In this document: positions 15,246-23,057 of the stretch, piece by piece
Numbering within the stretch: position 1 is the first letter of the stretch
Layout: the number at the start of each line of letters is the position of its first letter
Source of the DNA: Accumulibacter sp.
Lineage (GTDB): Bacteria > Pseudomonadota > Gammaproteobacteria > Burkholderiales > Rhodocyclaceae
DNA: 32,376 bases
Reading direction: 5' to 3'
Assembly (NCBI GenBank): GCA_031257115.1
Contig: JAIRPF010000028.1
Coordinates: forward strand, 1-32,376
Position numbers and translations under genes: made by a program
The notes under the pieces: generated by a model
Database searches by the model: none
What the model was told of the DNA's origin: nothing
The model's input: the letters and a program-made list of their open reading frames with translations, nothing else

Positions 15246-16277
15246 ATGCTGCTGCGCGGAGAACAGCTCGCCGCCCACCTCGAAAAGGCGACGCGGTCCA
15301 TCTATACCGTTTATGGCGACGAGCCTCTGCTCACCATCGAAGCCGCCGACGCGATCCGCGCGGCGGCGCGGCGGCAGGGCTTCACGGAGCGCGAGGTGCT
15401 GACGGCGACGACCGGTTTCAACTGGAACGAGCTGGGCGGCGCGGCGTGCAACATGTCGCTGTTCGGCGGCCGCAAGCTCATCGATCTGCGCATTCCGACC
15501 GGCAAGCCCGGCCGCGAGGGCGGCGCGGCCTTGCAGGACTATTGCGCGCGGCCATCGCCGGACGCGCTGCTGCTGGTGACTTTGCCGGGACTCGATTGGG
15601 CCGAGGAAAAGGCGGTCTGGCTCAAGACGCTCACCGAGGCCGGCGTGACGGTCAAGTCGACGCCGCCGAATCTCGGAGAATTGCCGGCCTGGATCGCCGG
15701 ACGCCTGCAACGCCAAAAACAGAGCGCGGACGCGGACGGCCTGCGCTTCATCGCCGAGCGTGTCGAGGGCAACCTGCTCGCGGCGCATCAGGAAATCCTC
15801 AAGCTCGGCCTCCTGTATCCGCAGGGAAAGCTATCGTTCGAGCAGATTCGGGAGGCCGTGCTCGACGTGGCGCGCCATAGCCTGGACGGCCTGCGCGAGG
15901 CGCTGCTGTCGGGCGATCTGGCGCGCGTGGCGCGGACTCTGGAAGGTCTGCGTCAGGAAGGCGAAGCGCCGCCGCTCGTCCTGTGGGCCATGACCGAGGA
16001 AGCGCGCGCGCTGGCGCAGGTCAAGACCGGCCTGGCCGAGGGCCGCCCGATCGACCCGATGCTGAAGGAAGCGCGCGTATGGGGCGCGCGGCAAGCCCTT
16101 TTCAGGAAGGCCGTGCAGCGGATCGGCGTGGATCAGGCTAGGGCGGCGCTGCGGCTCGCGGCGCGCATCGACCGGCTGGTCAAGGGAATCGGCGCGGGGG
16201 ATGTCTGGGACGAATTCCTGCGTCTGGGCATGTCCTTGTCCGGACGCCCCGCTGGTCAGGCGATCGGCCGCAGCTAG
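15246..16277 (+). CDS. holA: DNA polymerase III subunit delta
   Basis: A 343-residue protein that opens the sliding clamp as part of the clamp-loader complex. The family's opening is visible ([20 protein letters not shown], about residues 18-40), as are [13 protein letters not shown] and the central [17 protein letters not shown]. The length matches HolA. The partner often found just upstream in related genomes, lptE, is absent; here metG lies there in opposite orientation. Its stop codon overlaps, in a shared CTAG, the stop of the small minus-strand ORF that follows. The ATG is preceded by GGAATGAG. Confidence 0.92.
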   Translation: MLLRGEQLAAHLEKATRSIYTVYGDEPLLTIEAADAIRAAARRQGFTEREVLTATTGFNWNELGGAACNMSLFGGRKLIDLRIPTGKPGREGGAALQDYCARPSPDALLLVTLPGLDWAEEKAVWLKTLTEAGVTVKSTPPNLGELPAWIAGRLQRQKQSADADGLRFIAERVEGNLLAAHQEILKLGLLYPQGKLSFEQIREAVLDVARHSLDGLREALLSGDLARVARTLEGLRQEGEAPPLVLWAMTEEARALAQVKTGLAEGRPIDPMLKEARVWGARQALFRKAVQRIGVDQARAALRLAARIDRLVKGIGAGDVWDEFLRLGMSLSGRPAGQAIGRS

Positions 16278-16558
16278 GCGTCGCAGAAACGCGGGCCGAG
16301 CAAGCCCAGGATGCCGCCGCCATCGCGCTCAGGCGCTTCTGGCGCTTCCGGCGCGAGGTGCTCCCACAGGCAATCGCTGTGCCACTCGAATTCGTCGTTC
16401 AACCCCTGGAGATGCTTGTTCTTGACCAGGCACTCGCCCCGGCAGGCCTCCTCGACGACGACGACGGCCAGTTCCGGATCGACCTTTCTTTCGCCGTCCC
16501 AGAAGCTGCAAGTGGCGCAGAGTTTGACCTCCGCGGGAAGAATCATCTTTTTACTCAT
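16274..16558 (-). CDS. Small cysteine-rich protein of unknown function
   Basis: A 94-residue hypothetical protein converging on holA. It has six cysteines: C14 and C17 in LCATCSFWDGER, C39 and C43 in EACRGECLVKNK, C63 in SDCLWEHL and C92 near the end. The first five sit in an order that could hold a metal or iron-sulfur site. No signal peptide or membrane segment is visible. The C-terminal part is Pro/Glu then Gly-rich (APEAPEAPERDGGG). The frame is clean across its length and the Cys pattern looks selected, which favours a real gene. Its start lies about 90 bases from the proA -10 box, so the two are divergent and could share control. I do not recognise a named family. Confidence 0.6.
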   Translation of the reverse strand: MSKKMILPAEVKLCATCSFWDGERKVDPELAVVVVEEACRGECLVKNKHLQGLNDEFEWHSDCLWEHLAPEAPEAPERDGGGILGLLGPRFCDA

Positions 16559-16646
16559 ATCAAGCGTGAATGAAGTGATTCCACTAGGATTCCATTTTTC
16601 CCCAATGGTTCAATCCGGGAAACCTACAGTAGCTGCAATGACTGGC

Positions 16647-16652
16647 TATAAT
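16647..16652 (+). promoter_or_regulatory. -10 box of proA
   Basis: A perfect TATAAT lies 22 bases before the chosen proA start. The matching -35 region (about 16624, CTACAG) is poor. The box overlaps an in-frame upstream ATG at 16651, so that ATG cannot serve transcripts from this promoter. Confidence 0.55.
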
Positions 16653-16674
16653 GCGGCTTTACCCGACGAGCCGG

Positions 16675-17937
16675 ATGATCGTGGATATCCAGCAGTACAT
16701 GACGACCCTCGGATCGCAGGCGAGAGAAGCCTCCCGTTCCATCGCCCGCGCCGACGCCAACGCCAAGAATTCGGCACTCTTTGCCTTGGCTGACGCCATC
16801 CGGCGCAATTTTAGCGTACTTTTGGAAGAAAACCGGGCCGATCTTGCCGCCGCGCGCGCCGACGGCCTGGCGGCGGCGATGATCGACCGCCTGACGCTCA
16901 CCGAAAAGAGCGTCGCCGGCATGGCCGCGGGTATCGAGCAAGTGGCCGCCCTGCCCGATCCGGTGGGCGAGATCACCGGCCTGAAGATTCGGCCGAGCGG
17001 CATCCAGGTCGGCCGGATGCGGGTTCCGCTGGGCGTCGTCGGGATCATCTACGAAGCGCGGCCGGGCGTCACCGCCGACGCGGCCGCGCTTTGCCTGAAA
17101 TCGGGCAACGCGGCCATCCTGCGCGGCGGATCGGAAGCCATCCGCAGCAACCGCGCGATCGCGGCGCTGGTGCGCGAGAGCCTGGCGGCGGCGGGCCTGC
17201 CGCGCCACGCCGTGCAGGTCGTCGACACCACCGACCGCGCCGCCGTCGGCTGCCTGATCACCATGCGCGAGCATGTCGACGTGATCGTGCCGCGCGGCGG
17301 CAAGGGCCTGATCTCGCGCCTGCTTGCCGAGGCGCGGGTGCCGATGATCCAGCACCTCGACGGCAATTGCCACGTCTACCTCGACGACGAAGCCGACGCG
17401 GCAATGTCGGCGCGCATCGTCGAAAACGCCAAGACACAACGCTACGGCACCTGCAACACCGCCGAATCGCTGCTGGTCGCGCGCGCGCGCGCCGGAGACC
17501 TGCTGCCGCCGGTGGCCGCCATGCTGCGCGCCAGGGGCGTGGAAATCCGCGGCTGCGCCGAGACGCGGGCGCTGGTCGAGGAGGCGCTGCCGGCGAGCGA
17601 GGAAGATTACGCCAGCGAGTTTCTCGCGCCGATCATCTCGGTCAAGGTGGTCGACGGGATCGATGAGGCGATCGCCCACATCAACCGTTACGGCTCGCAC
17701 CACACCGACAGCATCGTCACCGGGAACTACGCCAGGGCGCTGCGCTTTCTGCGCGAGGTCGATTCGGCGTCGGTCATGGTCAACGCCTCGACGCGCTTTG
17801 CCGACGGCTTCGAATACGGACTGGGCGCGGAGATCGGCATTTCCACCGACAAGATCCACGCGCGCGGCCCGGTCGGGCTGGAAGGACTGACCAGCCAGAA
17901 ATGGGTGGTGCTCGGCACCGGACAAATCAGGGAGTGA
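16675..17937 (+). CDS. proA: Gamma-glutamyl phosphate reductase
   Basis: A 420-residue enzyme reducing gamma-glutamyl phosphate to glutamate semialdehyde with NADPH, the second step of proline synthesis, in the cytoplasm. Family blocks are complete: [52 protein letters not shown] and the catalytic cysteine C260 in [11 protein letters not shown], with [20 protein letters not shown] near the end. The frame opens at 16651, but that ATG overlaps the TATAAT box; ATG 16675 (MIVDIQQYM) fits both the promoter and the normal family start. proB is not adjacent, whereas the holA-proA order is common in betaproteobacteria. Confidence 0.96.
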   Translation: MIVDIQQYMTTLGSQAREASRSIARADANAKNSALFALADAIRRNFSVLLEENRADLAAARADGLAAAMIDRLTLTEKSVAGMAAGIEQVAALPDPVGEITGLKIRPSGIQVGRMRVPLGVVGIIYEARPGVTADAAALCLKSGNAAILRGGSEAIRSNRAIAALVRESLAAAGLPRHAVQVVDTTDRAAVGCLITMREHVDVIVPRGGKGLISRLLAEARVPMIQHLDGNCHVYLDDEADAAMSARIVENAKTQRYGTCNTAESLLVARARAGDLLPPVAAMLRARGVEIRGCAETRALVEEALPASEEDYASEFLAPIISVKVVDGIDEAIAHINRYGSHHTDSIVTGNYARALRFLREVDSASVMVNASTRFADGFEYGLGAEIGISTDKIHARGPVGLEGLTSQKWVVLGTGQIRE

Positions 17938-17949
17938 TTCCCTTTCCGG

Positions 17950-18014
17950 AGCGTTTTCGATTCGAGCGACGGCCGTTTCCTTTCCTCGTCATTCCCGCTT
18001 GCCAAGGGAATGAC
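17950..18014. repeat. dRS3-like repeat with GCGTTTTCGATTC module
   Basis: GAGCGTTTTCGATTCGAGCG (17950-17969) is a variant of the GCGTTTTTGAATCAA word. It is followed by GTCATTCCCGCTTGCCAAGG and the mirror arm GGGAATGAC (17988-18014). This is the same two-module order as at 491-546, filling most of the gap between proA and the next gene. Confidence 0.6.
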
Positions 18015-18051
18015 GAAGAGGGTGGAACCGGTGAAGGCCACGGCGAACCGG

Positions 18052-18057
18052 TATAAT
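18052..18057 (+). promoter_or_regulatory. -10 box upstream of the CorC/HlyC-type gene
   Basis: A perfect TATAAT 38 bases before the ATG at 18096. No good -35 hexamer is seen at the right distance. Confidence 0.45.
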
Positions 18058-18095
18058 CGGCGCATTCGCTCGCCGAGGGTATTTCCAAACACCGG

Positions 18096-19550
18096 ATGGA
18101 TCTGTTCCTTCTTTTTCTGCTCATTTTGATCAACGGCCTTCTGGCGATGGCTGAAATCGCCATCGTGTCGGCCAGGAAATCGCGCTTGCAGAAGCTGGCC
18201 GACGACGGTTCGCCCGGCGCGAGGAACGCCCTGGATTTGAGCCATGAGCCGTCGGCGTTCCTGTCGACCATCCAGATAGGGATCACGACCGTGGGAATCC
18301 TCAGCGGCGCGATCGGGGAAAACACGCTGGTCGAGCCGCTCAGCGCCTGGCTGTCCGACATTCCCCCGCTGCAACCTTATGCCCACGCGCTGTCGCTGAC
18401 CCTGGTCGTGGTCTTGCTGACCTATTTTTCGGTGGTGGTCGGCGAACTCGTGCCGAAGCGCCTGGCCTTGCTGGCGCCGGAAGCCATCGCGGCGGTCATC
18501 GCCTCGCCGATGATCCTGTTCTCGAAGGTGGCGCGCCCGCTGGTCTGGCTGCTCTCCTCGTCGTCCAGCCTGATCCTGCGCGCCATCGGCGCCCGGCCGG
18601 GCGCGGAGTCGACCGTGAGCGACGACGAAATCAACGTGCTGATGGAGCAGGGCGCCGAGGCCGGCGTTTTCCACGAGAGCGAGCAGGCCATCGTGTCCAA
18701 CGTGCTGCGCCTCGACGAGCAGCGGATCGCCGCGATCATGACGCACCGCAACGACATCTACGCGCTCGATCTCGACGCGCCCGAGGAGGAAATCCGGGCG
18801 CGCCTCTCCGAGAGTCCGTTCACGCGCATCGTCGTCTGCCGCGACGGGCTGGAGCACATCGCCGGCATCCTGCGCACGGTCGATTTGCTGAAAATCGCGC
18901 TGACCGGCCAGAAGCTGGACATCGAACCGTATCTGCGGCCGCCGCTGTACGTGCCGGAAGGCGTGACCACGACGCATCTGCTGGAAAATTTCCGCAAGAC
19001 GCGCCAGCAATGCGCGCTGATCGTCGATGAATACGGCGAGCTTCAGGGAATGGTGACTCTGACCGACGTGCTGGCCTCGATCGTCGGCGACGTTCCCTCG
19101 TCCGACACCTCGGAACTGGAAGACATCGTGCAGCGGGACGGCGATTCCTGGCTGATCGACGGCGGCGTGACGATCGAGCGCCTGAAGTCGGCGACCGAAA
19201 TCGAAGACGACCTTCCCGGCGAGGACGAGAACGCCTACAACACGCTGGGCGGTCTGGCCATGTACATCCTCGGACGGATTCCCGCCGTGGGCGACGCTTT
19301 TGAAACCACGGGCTTCCGTTTCGAGGTCATGGTCATGGGCAGGAACCGCGTGGACAAAGTCCTGGCGAGCCGGCTGCCGGGCGAAAACGAGCCTGGCGGG
19401 AAGGCTCCGGCGGACGCGGCGTCCACGCGGCAAAAATGTTTTGCCGAAGCCGGTTTGTGCGGGAAGCCGTCCCCCCCCCCCCCCCGAAATTCGCGCGACA
19501 ATCGCGCGTCATGCGCCGATAATCGCGCGAAAACGTTCGGGCGTCATTGA
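18096..19550 (+). CDS. CNNM/CBS-domain membrane protein (HlyC/CorC family)
   Basis: A 484-residue inner-membrane protein. Residues 1-190 form the DUF21/CNNM region with hydrophobic helices (MDLFLLFLLILINGLLAMAE at the start; FLSTIQIGITTVGILSGAIG; YFSVVVGELVPKRLAL). Two CBS domains follow (about 205-330, with IMTHRNDIYALDLDA and ALIVDEYGELQGMVTLTDVL), then the CorC_HlyC domain (about 345-425, DGGVTIERL). Members have been linked to magnesium/cobalt tolerance; the older 'hemolysin' label is misleading. The conserved part ends near VDKVLASRL (about 430). The last 50 residues are unlike the family and include Pro residues encoded by a 15-C run, so this tail probably arose by frame change or readthrough. 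The gene stands alone between repeats. Confidence 0.85.
   Translation: MDLFLLFLLILINGLLAMAEIAIVSARKSRLQKLADDGSPGARNALDLSHEPSAFLSTIQIGITTVGILSGAIGENTLVEPLSAWLSDIPPLQPYAHALSLTLVVVLLTYFSVVVGELVPKRLALLAPEAIAAVIASPMILFSKVARPLVWLLSSSSSLILRAIGARPGAESTVSDDEINVLMEQGAEAGVFHESEQAIVSNVLRLDEQRIAAIMTHRNDIYALDLDAPEEEIRARLSESPFTRIVVCRDGLEHIAGILRTVDLLKIALTGQKLDIEPYLRPPLYVPEGVTTTHLLENFRKTRQQCALIVDEYGELQGMVTLTDVLASIVGDVPSSDTSELEDIVQRDGDSWLIDGGVTIERLKSATEIEDDLPGEDENAYNTLGGLAMYILGRIPAVGDAFETTGFRFEVMVMGRNRVDKVLASRLPGENEPGGKAPADAASTRQKCFAEAGLCGKPSPPPPRNSRDNRASCADNRAKTFGRH
19471..19485 (+). repeat. Poly-C tract (15 C) near the end of the CBS-protein frame
   Basis: Fifteen consecutive C bases encode the PSPPPP stretch of the variable tail. 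One extra C would end the protein at TAA 19520-19522, and one fewer would extend it to TGA 19618-19620, so only the tail changes. It is also 175 bases before the IclR-type gene start and borders a set of repeated AATCGCGCG words, so it could act on promoter spacing instead. Length error in assembly is possible for a run this long. Confidence 0.8.
19488..19530. promoter_or_regulatory. Phased AATCGCGCG repeats upstream of the IclR-type gene
   Basis: ATTCGCGCG (19489-19497), AATCGCGCG (19500-19508) and AATCGCGCG (19521-19529) are spaced 11 and 21 bases apart, that is one and two helical turns. They lie 130-170 bases before the regulator. PcaU of Acinetobacter, in the same regulator family, is known to bind three repeated 10-bp words, so an autoregulatory site is plausible, though unproven here. 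Confidence 0.35.
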
Positions 19551-19659
19551 CGCGGATTCGCCACGGGGTAATCGTGGGAACGTGGCCGGGGAAGAAAAAC
19601 CGATCGCCGGCGCCGGCTGAAAAACGCTGATTCAGGGATTTCCGGATGACCGATTCGCC

Positions 19660-20421
19660 ATGATCGACAAAAAGCCGCCGCTCGACAAAAAAGACTGGAT
19701 CGCCGGCCTGGACAAAGGCTTGCGGATCATCGAAGCGTTCAACGACGCCCATCCCCGCCTGACGGCATCGACCGCGTCCCGCCGCACGGGAATCACGCGC
19801 ACCGCCACGCGGCGCTACCTGCGGACCCTGGAACACCTCGGCTACCTCGAAAGCGACGGGCATTTCTTCTGGCTGACGCCCAAGGTTCCGCGGCTCGACT
19901 GGTCCTATTTCGATTCGGCCCGGTTTCCCCGCGCCGTCCAGCCCCATTTGCAGAAACCGAGCCTGGCGCTGGGAGGCGCGGCCTATTTCGCGGTCATGGA
20001 CGAGAACGATGTCGTTTTCGTCGCGCGCGACGGCTCGAACATGGTGCAGAACGTCGGTTACGTGCTGGGCGCGCGCATCGCGGCGAACCTGGCCGCCACG
20101 GGAATCGCCATCCTGTCCACCTATTCCGCCGAGGACGTGGACAAATGGCTCGTCGGCCGCAAGTTCGTTCCCTATTCCCCGTTCACCGCCACGACCGAGA
20201 AAGCCGTCCGGCAGCTGATCGACGAAGGCTACGCCCTGCTGGAACAACAGGTCGCGCAGCGCGTGCGGGGCATCGCCGTGCCCGTGCGCGCGCATTCGGG
20301 CAAAGTGGTCGGCGCGATCAGCGTCAGCCTGCCCATGAACAACGAGACCACCGAAAACGCCGTCTCCCGCGCCCTGCCGCTGCTCAGGGAAGCCGAATAC
20401 GCGCTGCTCGTGGCGTTCTGA
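19660..20421 (+). CDS. IclR-family regulator, PcaR/PcaU/PobR-like
   Basis: A 253-residue DNA-binding protein. DWIAGLDKGLRIIEAFNDAH (from about residue 9) opens the winged helix-turn-helix domain characteristic of the Pca/Pob branch, whose recognition helix lies near RTGITRTATRRYLRTLEHLG. The effector domain begins at about residue 85 and contains VGYVLGARIAANLAATGIA, and the C-terminal VAVPVRA-type block reads RGIAVPVRAHSGKVVGAISV. Known relatives control protocatechuate or 4-hydroxybenzoate catabolism, but no such genes are nearby. The only neighbour that could be a target is the convergent acyl-CoA ligase. The block LQKPSLALGGAAYFAVMDEN is a little unusual for the branch. The effector is unknown. 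Confidence 0.82.
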   Translation: MIDKKPPLDKKDWIAGLDKGLRIIEAFNDAHPRLTASTASRRTGITRTATRRYLRTLEHLGYLESDGHFFWLTPKVPRLDWSYFDSARFPRAVQPHLQKPSLALGGAAYFAVMDENDVVFVARDGSNMVQNVGYVLGARIAANLAATGIAILSTYSAEDVDKWLVGRKFVPYSPFTATTEKAVRQLIDEGYALLEQQVAQRVRGIAVPVRAHSGKVVGAISVSLPMNNETTENAVSRALPLLREAEYALLVAF

Positions 20422-20517
20422 CCCGCGAGGCAAACCTTCCGATCGCGGCGGACGCGGCGAAAGGCGAAAGGTTTAGCCACGGAAGGCGCGGAGGCGGAAG
20501 GAATCGGGCGGTGGCGT

Positions 20518-20740
20518 TTCCAGACGCGGACAAGCAGGAAACCCCGTCATTCCTTTGATAAACGGGGATCCGGCGCGTACATTCCGGCGCGCAGCATCGC
20601 ATCCTTTGACTGGCAGCCCTTCGGGCTGGAGGCAAGGAACTGGATTCCCGTTTATCAAAGGAATGACGGGAATCCGTAGGCGGTTGATTCAGAAACGCGC
20701 CGTCGCGCGAGCCTCCTTCCTCATGAGAAAGGCTTCAACC
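20518..20740. repeat. Composite interspersed repeat, copy B (full, inverse orientation)
   Basis: Read on the minus strand this copy runs: CTCATGAGGAAGGAGGC, GCGCGTTTCTGAATCAACCG (20681-20700), a first inverted repeat (20644-20669), CCAGCCCGAAGGGCTGCC, GGATGCGATGCTGCGCGCCG, a second inverted repeat (20546-20569), and GTTTCCTGCTTGTCCGCGTC. It unites the modules seen separately in copies A and C, so it is probably the most complete version, about 220 bases. It fills most of the 412-base gap between two convergent genes and carries no gene. Confidence 0.75.
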
Positions 20741-20833
20741 GACGGCGTTTCTCGCTGGAATAGGCATTGTCCACACCCGTCGCGCGGATCGGCGGAAACG
20801 CGAGAAGGCCGGGAACGGCAAAGCGCCTCGCCG

Positions 20834-22492
20834 TCAGGACGCCGCTTTCAGCCACGCTTCCCGCATCGCGCGCTTGTTCGGCTTGCCGACGCTGGTCTTG
20901 GCCAGTTCCTTGACGAAACGCACTTGCAGCAGGATGCCGTGGCGCGACACATGGGTCACTTCGATGAGGCGGACGGCGTAGGCGCGGATTTCGTGCTCGC
21001 TCACCCTGTCCGCGTGATCGGGCTTCAACACCACCAGCGCGACGGGGCGCTCGCCCCATTTTTCGTCGGGCACGCCGATCACCGCCGATTCCTGCACGGC
21101 CTCGTGGCTGTTCAGGATGTCCTCGATCTGTAGCGACGAAACCCATTCGCCGGCGGTCTTGATGACGTCCTTGGTGCGATCGGTGATCTTGACGTAGCCG
21201 CGCGCGTCGACGTGGCCGATGTCCTGGGTATGCAGGTAGCCGCCCGCCCACAGGTTTTCCGACGCCTGCGGCGCGTGCAGGTAATCCTGCGTGAGCCACG
21301 GCGCGCGCAGGACGATTTCGCCGGTCGACGCTCCGTCGCGCGGAACGTCCGTCCATTCGGGCGTGACGATGCGCAGATCGACGAGCGGCAGCGGCAGGCC
21401 GGTCTTGGCATACAGGCGCGCCCGCTCCTCGACCGGTTTGGCCGCGTCCCGCGCGCCGGGATGGGCGATGGTGACCACCGGACAGGTTTCCGACATGCCG
21501 TAGCCGGTCACCGCCTCGATGCCGCGCTTCAAGGCCGCGAGCGCCAGCGTCTCCGACATGGCCGATCCGCCGATCAGCACCTTCCAGCCAGCGAGATCGC
21601 AGGACGCCGAATCGGGATGGCTGAGCAGCATCTGCATGATCGACGGGACGCAGTGCGAAAACGTGACCCGCTCGGCGGTGATGAGCTTCAGGAGGCTGGC
21701 CGGCACGTAGCGTCCCGGATAGACCTGCTTCAACCCCAGCAGCGTGGCGACGTAGGGGAAGCCCCAGGCGTGCACGTGGAACATCGGCGTGAGCGGCATG
21801 TAGACGTCGTCGGCGCGCATGGCCGCGCCGGCCGCCGCCGTGCCGACCGACGTGGCGACTCCCAGCGTGTGCAGGACGAGCTGGCGATGGCTGAAGCGGA
21901 CGCCTTTCGGCAGGCCGGTGGTGCCGGTGGTGTAGAACACCGTGGCCTGCGCGTTTTCGTCGAAATCCTCGAATTCATACCCCGGATCGGCGGCGGCCAG
22001 CAGGGCTTCGTACTCGGCGGCGAAAGCCACGGGGCCTTCGACCGGCCCTTGTTCGTCGTCGATCAGCACGAAGCGGCGCACGCTCTCCAGCCGCTCGGCG
22101 ATCGGCGCGAGCAGCGGGAAAAATTCGCGGTTGATCAGCAGCGCCTCCGCGCCGGCGTGGTTGAGCGTATAGAGAATCTGTTCGGCGTTCAGGCGGACGT
22201 TGACCGTTTGCAGGATCGCGCCCATCATCGGCACGGCGAAGAAAGCCTCCAGATAACGATGGCTGTCCCAGTCCATCACCGCGACCGTCTGGCCGGCCTT
22301 GACGCCGAGTCCGGCCAGACCGCTGGCCAGGCGGCCGATGCGCTCCTTCAGCGCGCGGTAGGTATAGCGGATTTTTCCCTGATACGTGATTTCCTGTTCG
22401 GGCGCGACGGCCAGCGGCGTATGCAGAAGCTGCTTGATGAGCAAGGGATAGGCATACGCCGACGGCGTTCCTTCGATGATCTTTACCGGCAT
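20834..22492 (-). CDS. Fatty-acid--CoA ligase (AMP-forming, AlkK/FadD-like)
   Basis: A 552-residue enzyme of the ANL superfamily that activates a carboxylic acid to its acyl-CoA using ATP. The AMP-binding loop YTTGTTGLPKG is at residues 187-197. TPMFHVHAWGFPYV, VTGYGMSETCPVV and the hinge block YVKITDRTKDVIKTAGEWVS are complete, and the C-terminal lysine lies in TSVGKPNKRAMRE. MMGAILQTVNVRLNAEQI resembles medium- and long-chain ligases of the AlkK type; chain length cannot be read from sequence. The frame stays open to 22726, but MPVKIIEGTP at 22492 has a good AGGA ribosome site and matches the family start. It stands alone on this strand. Confidence 0.88.
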   Translation of the reverse strand: MPVKIIEGTPSAYAYPLLIKQLLHTPLAVAPEQEITYQGKIRYTYRALKERIGRLASGLAGLGVKAGQTVAVMDWDSHRYLEAFFAVPMMGAILQTVNVRLNAEQILYTLNHAGAEALLINREFFPLLAPIAERLESVRRFVLIDDEQGPVEGPVAFAAEYEALLAAADPGYEFEDFDENAQATVFYTTGTTGLPKGVRFSHRQLVLHTLGVATSVGTAAAGAAMRADDVYMPLTPMFHVHAWGFPYVATLLGLKQVYPGRYVPASLLKLITAERVTFSHCVPSIMQMLLSHPDSASCDLAGWKVLIGGSAMSETLALAALKRGIEAVTGYGMSETCPVVTIAHPGARDAAKPVEERARLYAKTGLPLPLVDLRIVTPEWTDVPRDGASTGEIVLRAPWLTQDYLHAPQASENLWAGGYLHTQDIGHVDARGYVKITDRTKDVIKTAGEWVSSLQIEDILNSHEAVQESAVIGVPDEKWGERPVALVVLKPDHADRVSEHEIRAYAVRLIEVTHVSRHGILLQVRFVKELAKTSVGKPNKRAMREAWLKAAS

Positions 22493-22721
22493 GTCTTTTC
22501 CTGAGATTGAAATGTGCGGCGCAATCTTAACAGGAGACAAAGGCGAAAGCCTCCTCGACCGCGCCGCGCAGAACGAGCGTAGCGGAAAGCATTGGCCACG
22601 GAGAGCGCGGAGAGAAGCTTTGAAAGTCAACCACGGCGGGCGCGATGAAAAGCGAAACGCAAACCTCGCCATGTTGGCGGAAGCCGGTATCCAGAACAGC
22701 GGTCGGAAAAACCAGACTCCC

Positions 22722-22747
22722 GTCATTCCCGCATTCGCGGGAATGAC
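22722..22747. repeat. dRS3-like perfect palindrome
   Basis: ATTCCCGCATTCGCGGGAAT (22725-22744) is an exact match to the ATTCCC-N8-GGGAAT pattern and is extended on both sides by GTC / GAC to 13-bp arms. Some 25 bases on, CTGAATCGAAACCGC (22771-22785) is a degenerate inverse copy of the GAATCAA word. It lies between the acyl-CoA ligase and the predicted small RNA. Confidence 0.7.
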
Positions 22748-22799
22748 GAGGAAAGGGAATGGTCGTTACCTGAATCGAAACCGCTTTAATCTTCCGGAA

Positions 22800-22833
22800 T
22801 AAAAAAGTCCGCAGGAAAATTTTTCCACGGACT
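22800..22833 (-). terminator. Rho-independent terminator on the minus strand
   Basis: On the minus strand AGTCCG pairs with CGGACT (six pairs), with an inner stem GGAAAA / TTTTCC, and six T follow at once. The shape is canonical. No recognised gene on the minus strand runs into it from the right, so it must end an unannotated transcript. Confidence 0.8.
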
Positions 22834-22888
22834 GCGAGGCGATGACGCCAAGGATCAGACGTCCGTATGATGACCGATCCTTTTCTCG

Positions 22889-22940
22889 GTCATTCCTTTG
22901 ACAAGCGGGAATCCAGTTCGCCGTTTCCAGAACAAAGGGT
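22889..22940. repeat. dRS3-like repeat with degenerate CCAG module
   Basis: GTCATTCCTTTGACAAGCGG followed by GAATCCAGTTCGCCG (22889-22923), then TTTCCAGAACAAAGGG. The order matches the start of copy C (dRS3 repeat, then AATCCAGTTCC, then TTTCCAGCCCGAAGGG), but the copy ends there. Confidence 0.6.
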
Positions 22941-22949
22941 TGCAAATTC

Positions 22950-22979
22950 AAAATATCCCATGCGGCCCGGCGGGATCAA
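22950..22979 (-). promoter_or_regulatory. Candidate promoter of the predicted small RNA
   Basis: On the minus strand TTGATC (22979-22974) and TATTTT (22955-22950), each matching four of six consensus bases, are 18 bases apart. It points away from tolB. Confidence 0.35.
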
Positions 22980-23021
22980 GTGAATTACCTTTCGTTACGA
23001 ATCCCCGGCGCGGCAAGGCGA

Positions 23022-23027
23022 TATAAT
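23022..23027 (+). promoter_or_regulatory. -10 box of tolB
   Basis: A perfect TATAAT 31 bases before the chosen tolB start. No convincing -35 hexamer is seen. It indicates that tolB has its own promoter here rather than depending on tolQRA. Confidence 0.5.
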
Positions 23028-23057
23028 TCTTCATTCTTTTCCGGAAACCGGCCTCCC

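Larger units (their letters stand above)
22800..22943 (-). ncRNA. Predicted small RNA divergent from tolB
   Basis: A promoter-like pair on the minus strand (22979-22950) would start a transcript near 22943, ending after about 140 bases at the strong terminator 22833-22800. Three hairpins follow one another: AAGGATC / GATCCTT (22882-22876 with 22856-22850), GGCG-TCAT-CGCC (22849-22838) and the terminator stem. The 5' half contains a dRS3-like repeat (22889-22914), which may have been inserted or may be part of the RNA. No protein-like frame is seen. No known RNA family is recognised; the call rests only on signals and structure. Confidence 0.4.

Noticed and set aside
15044-15301. N-terminal extension of metG
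   Set aside because: It runs through the intergenic repeat and has no homology-like content; [16 protein letters not shown] is the normal start.
22980-23057. GTG start for tolB
   Set aside because: It lies upstream of the TATAAT box and would spoil the signal peptide.
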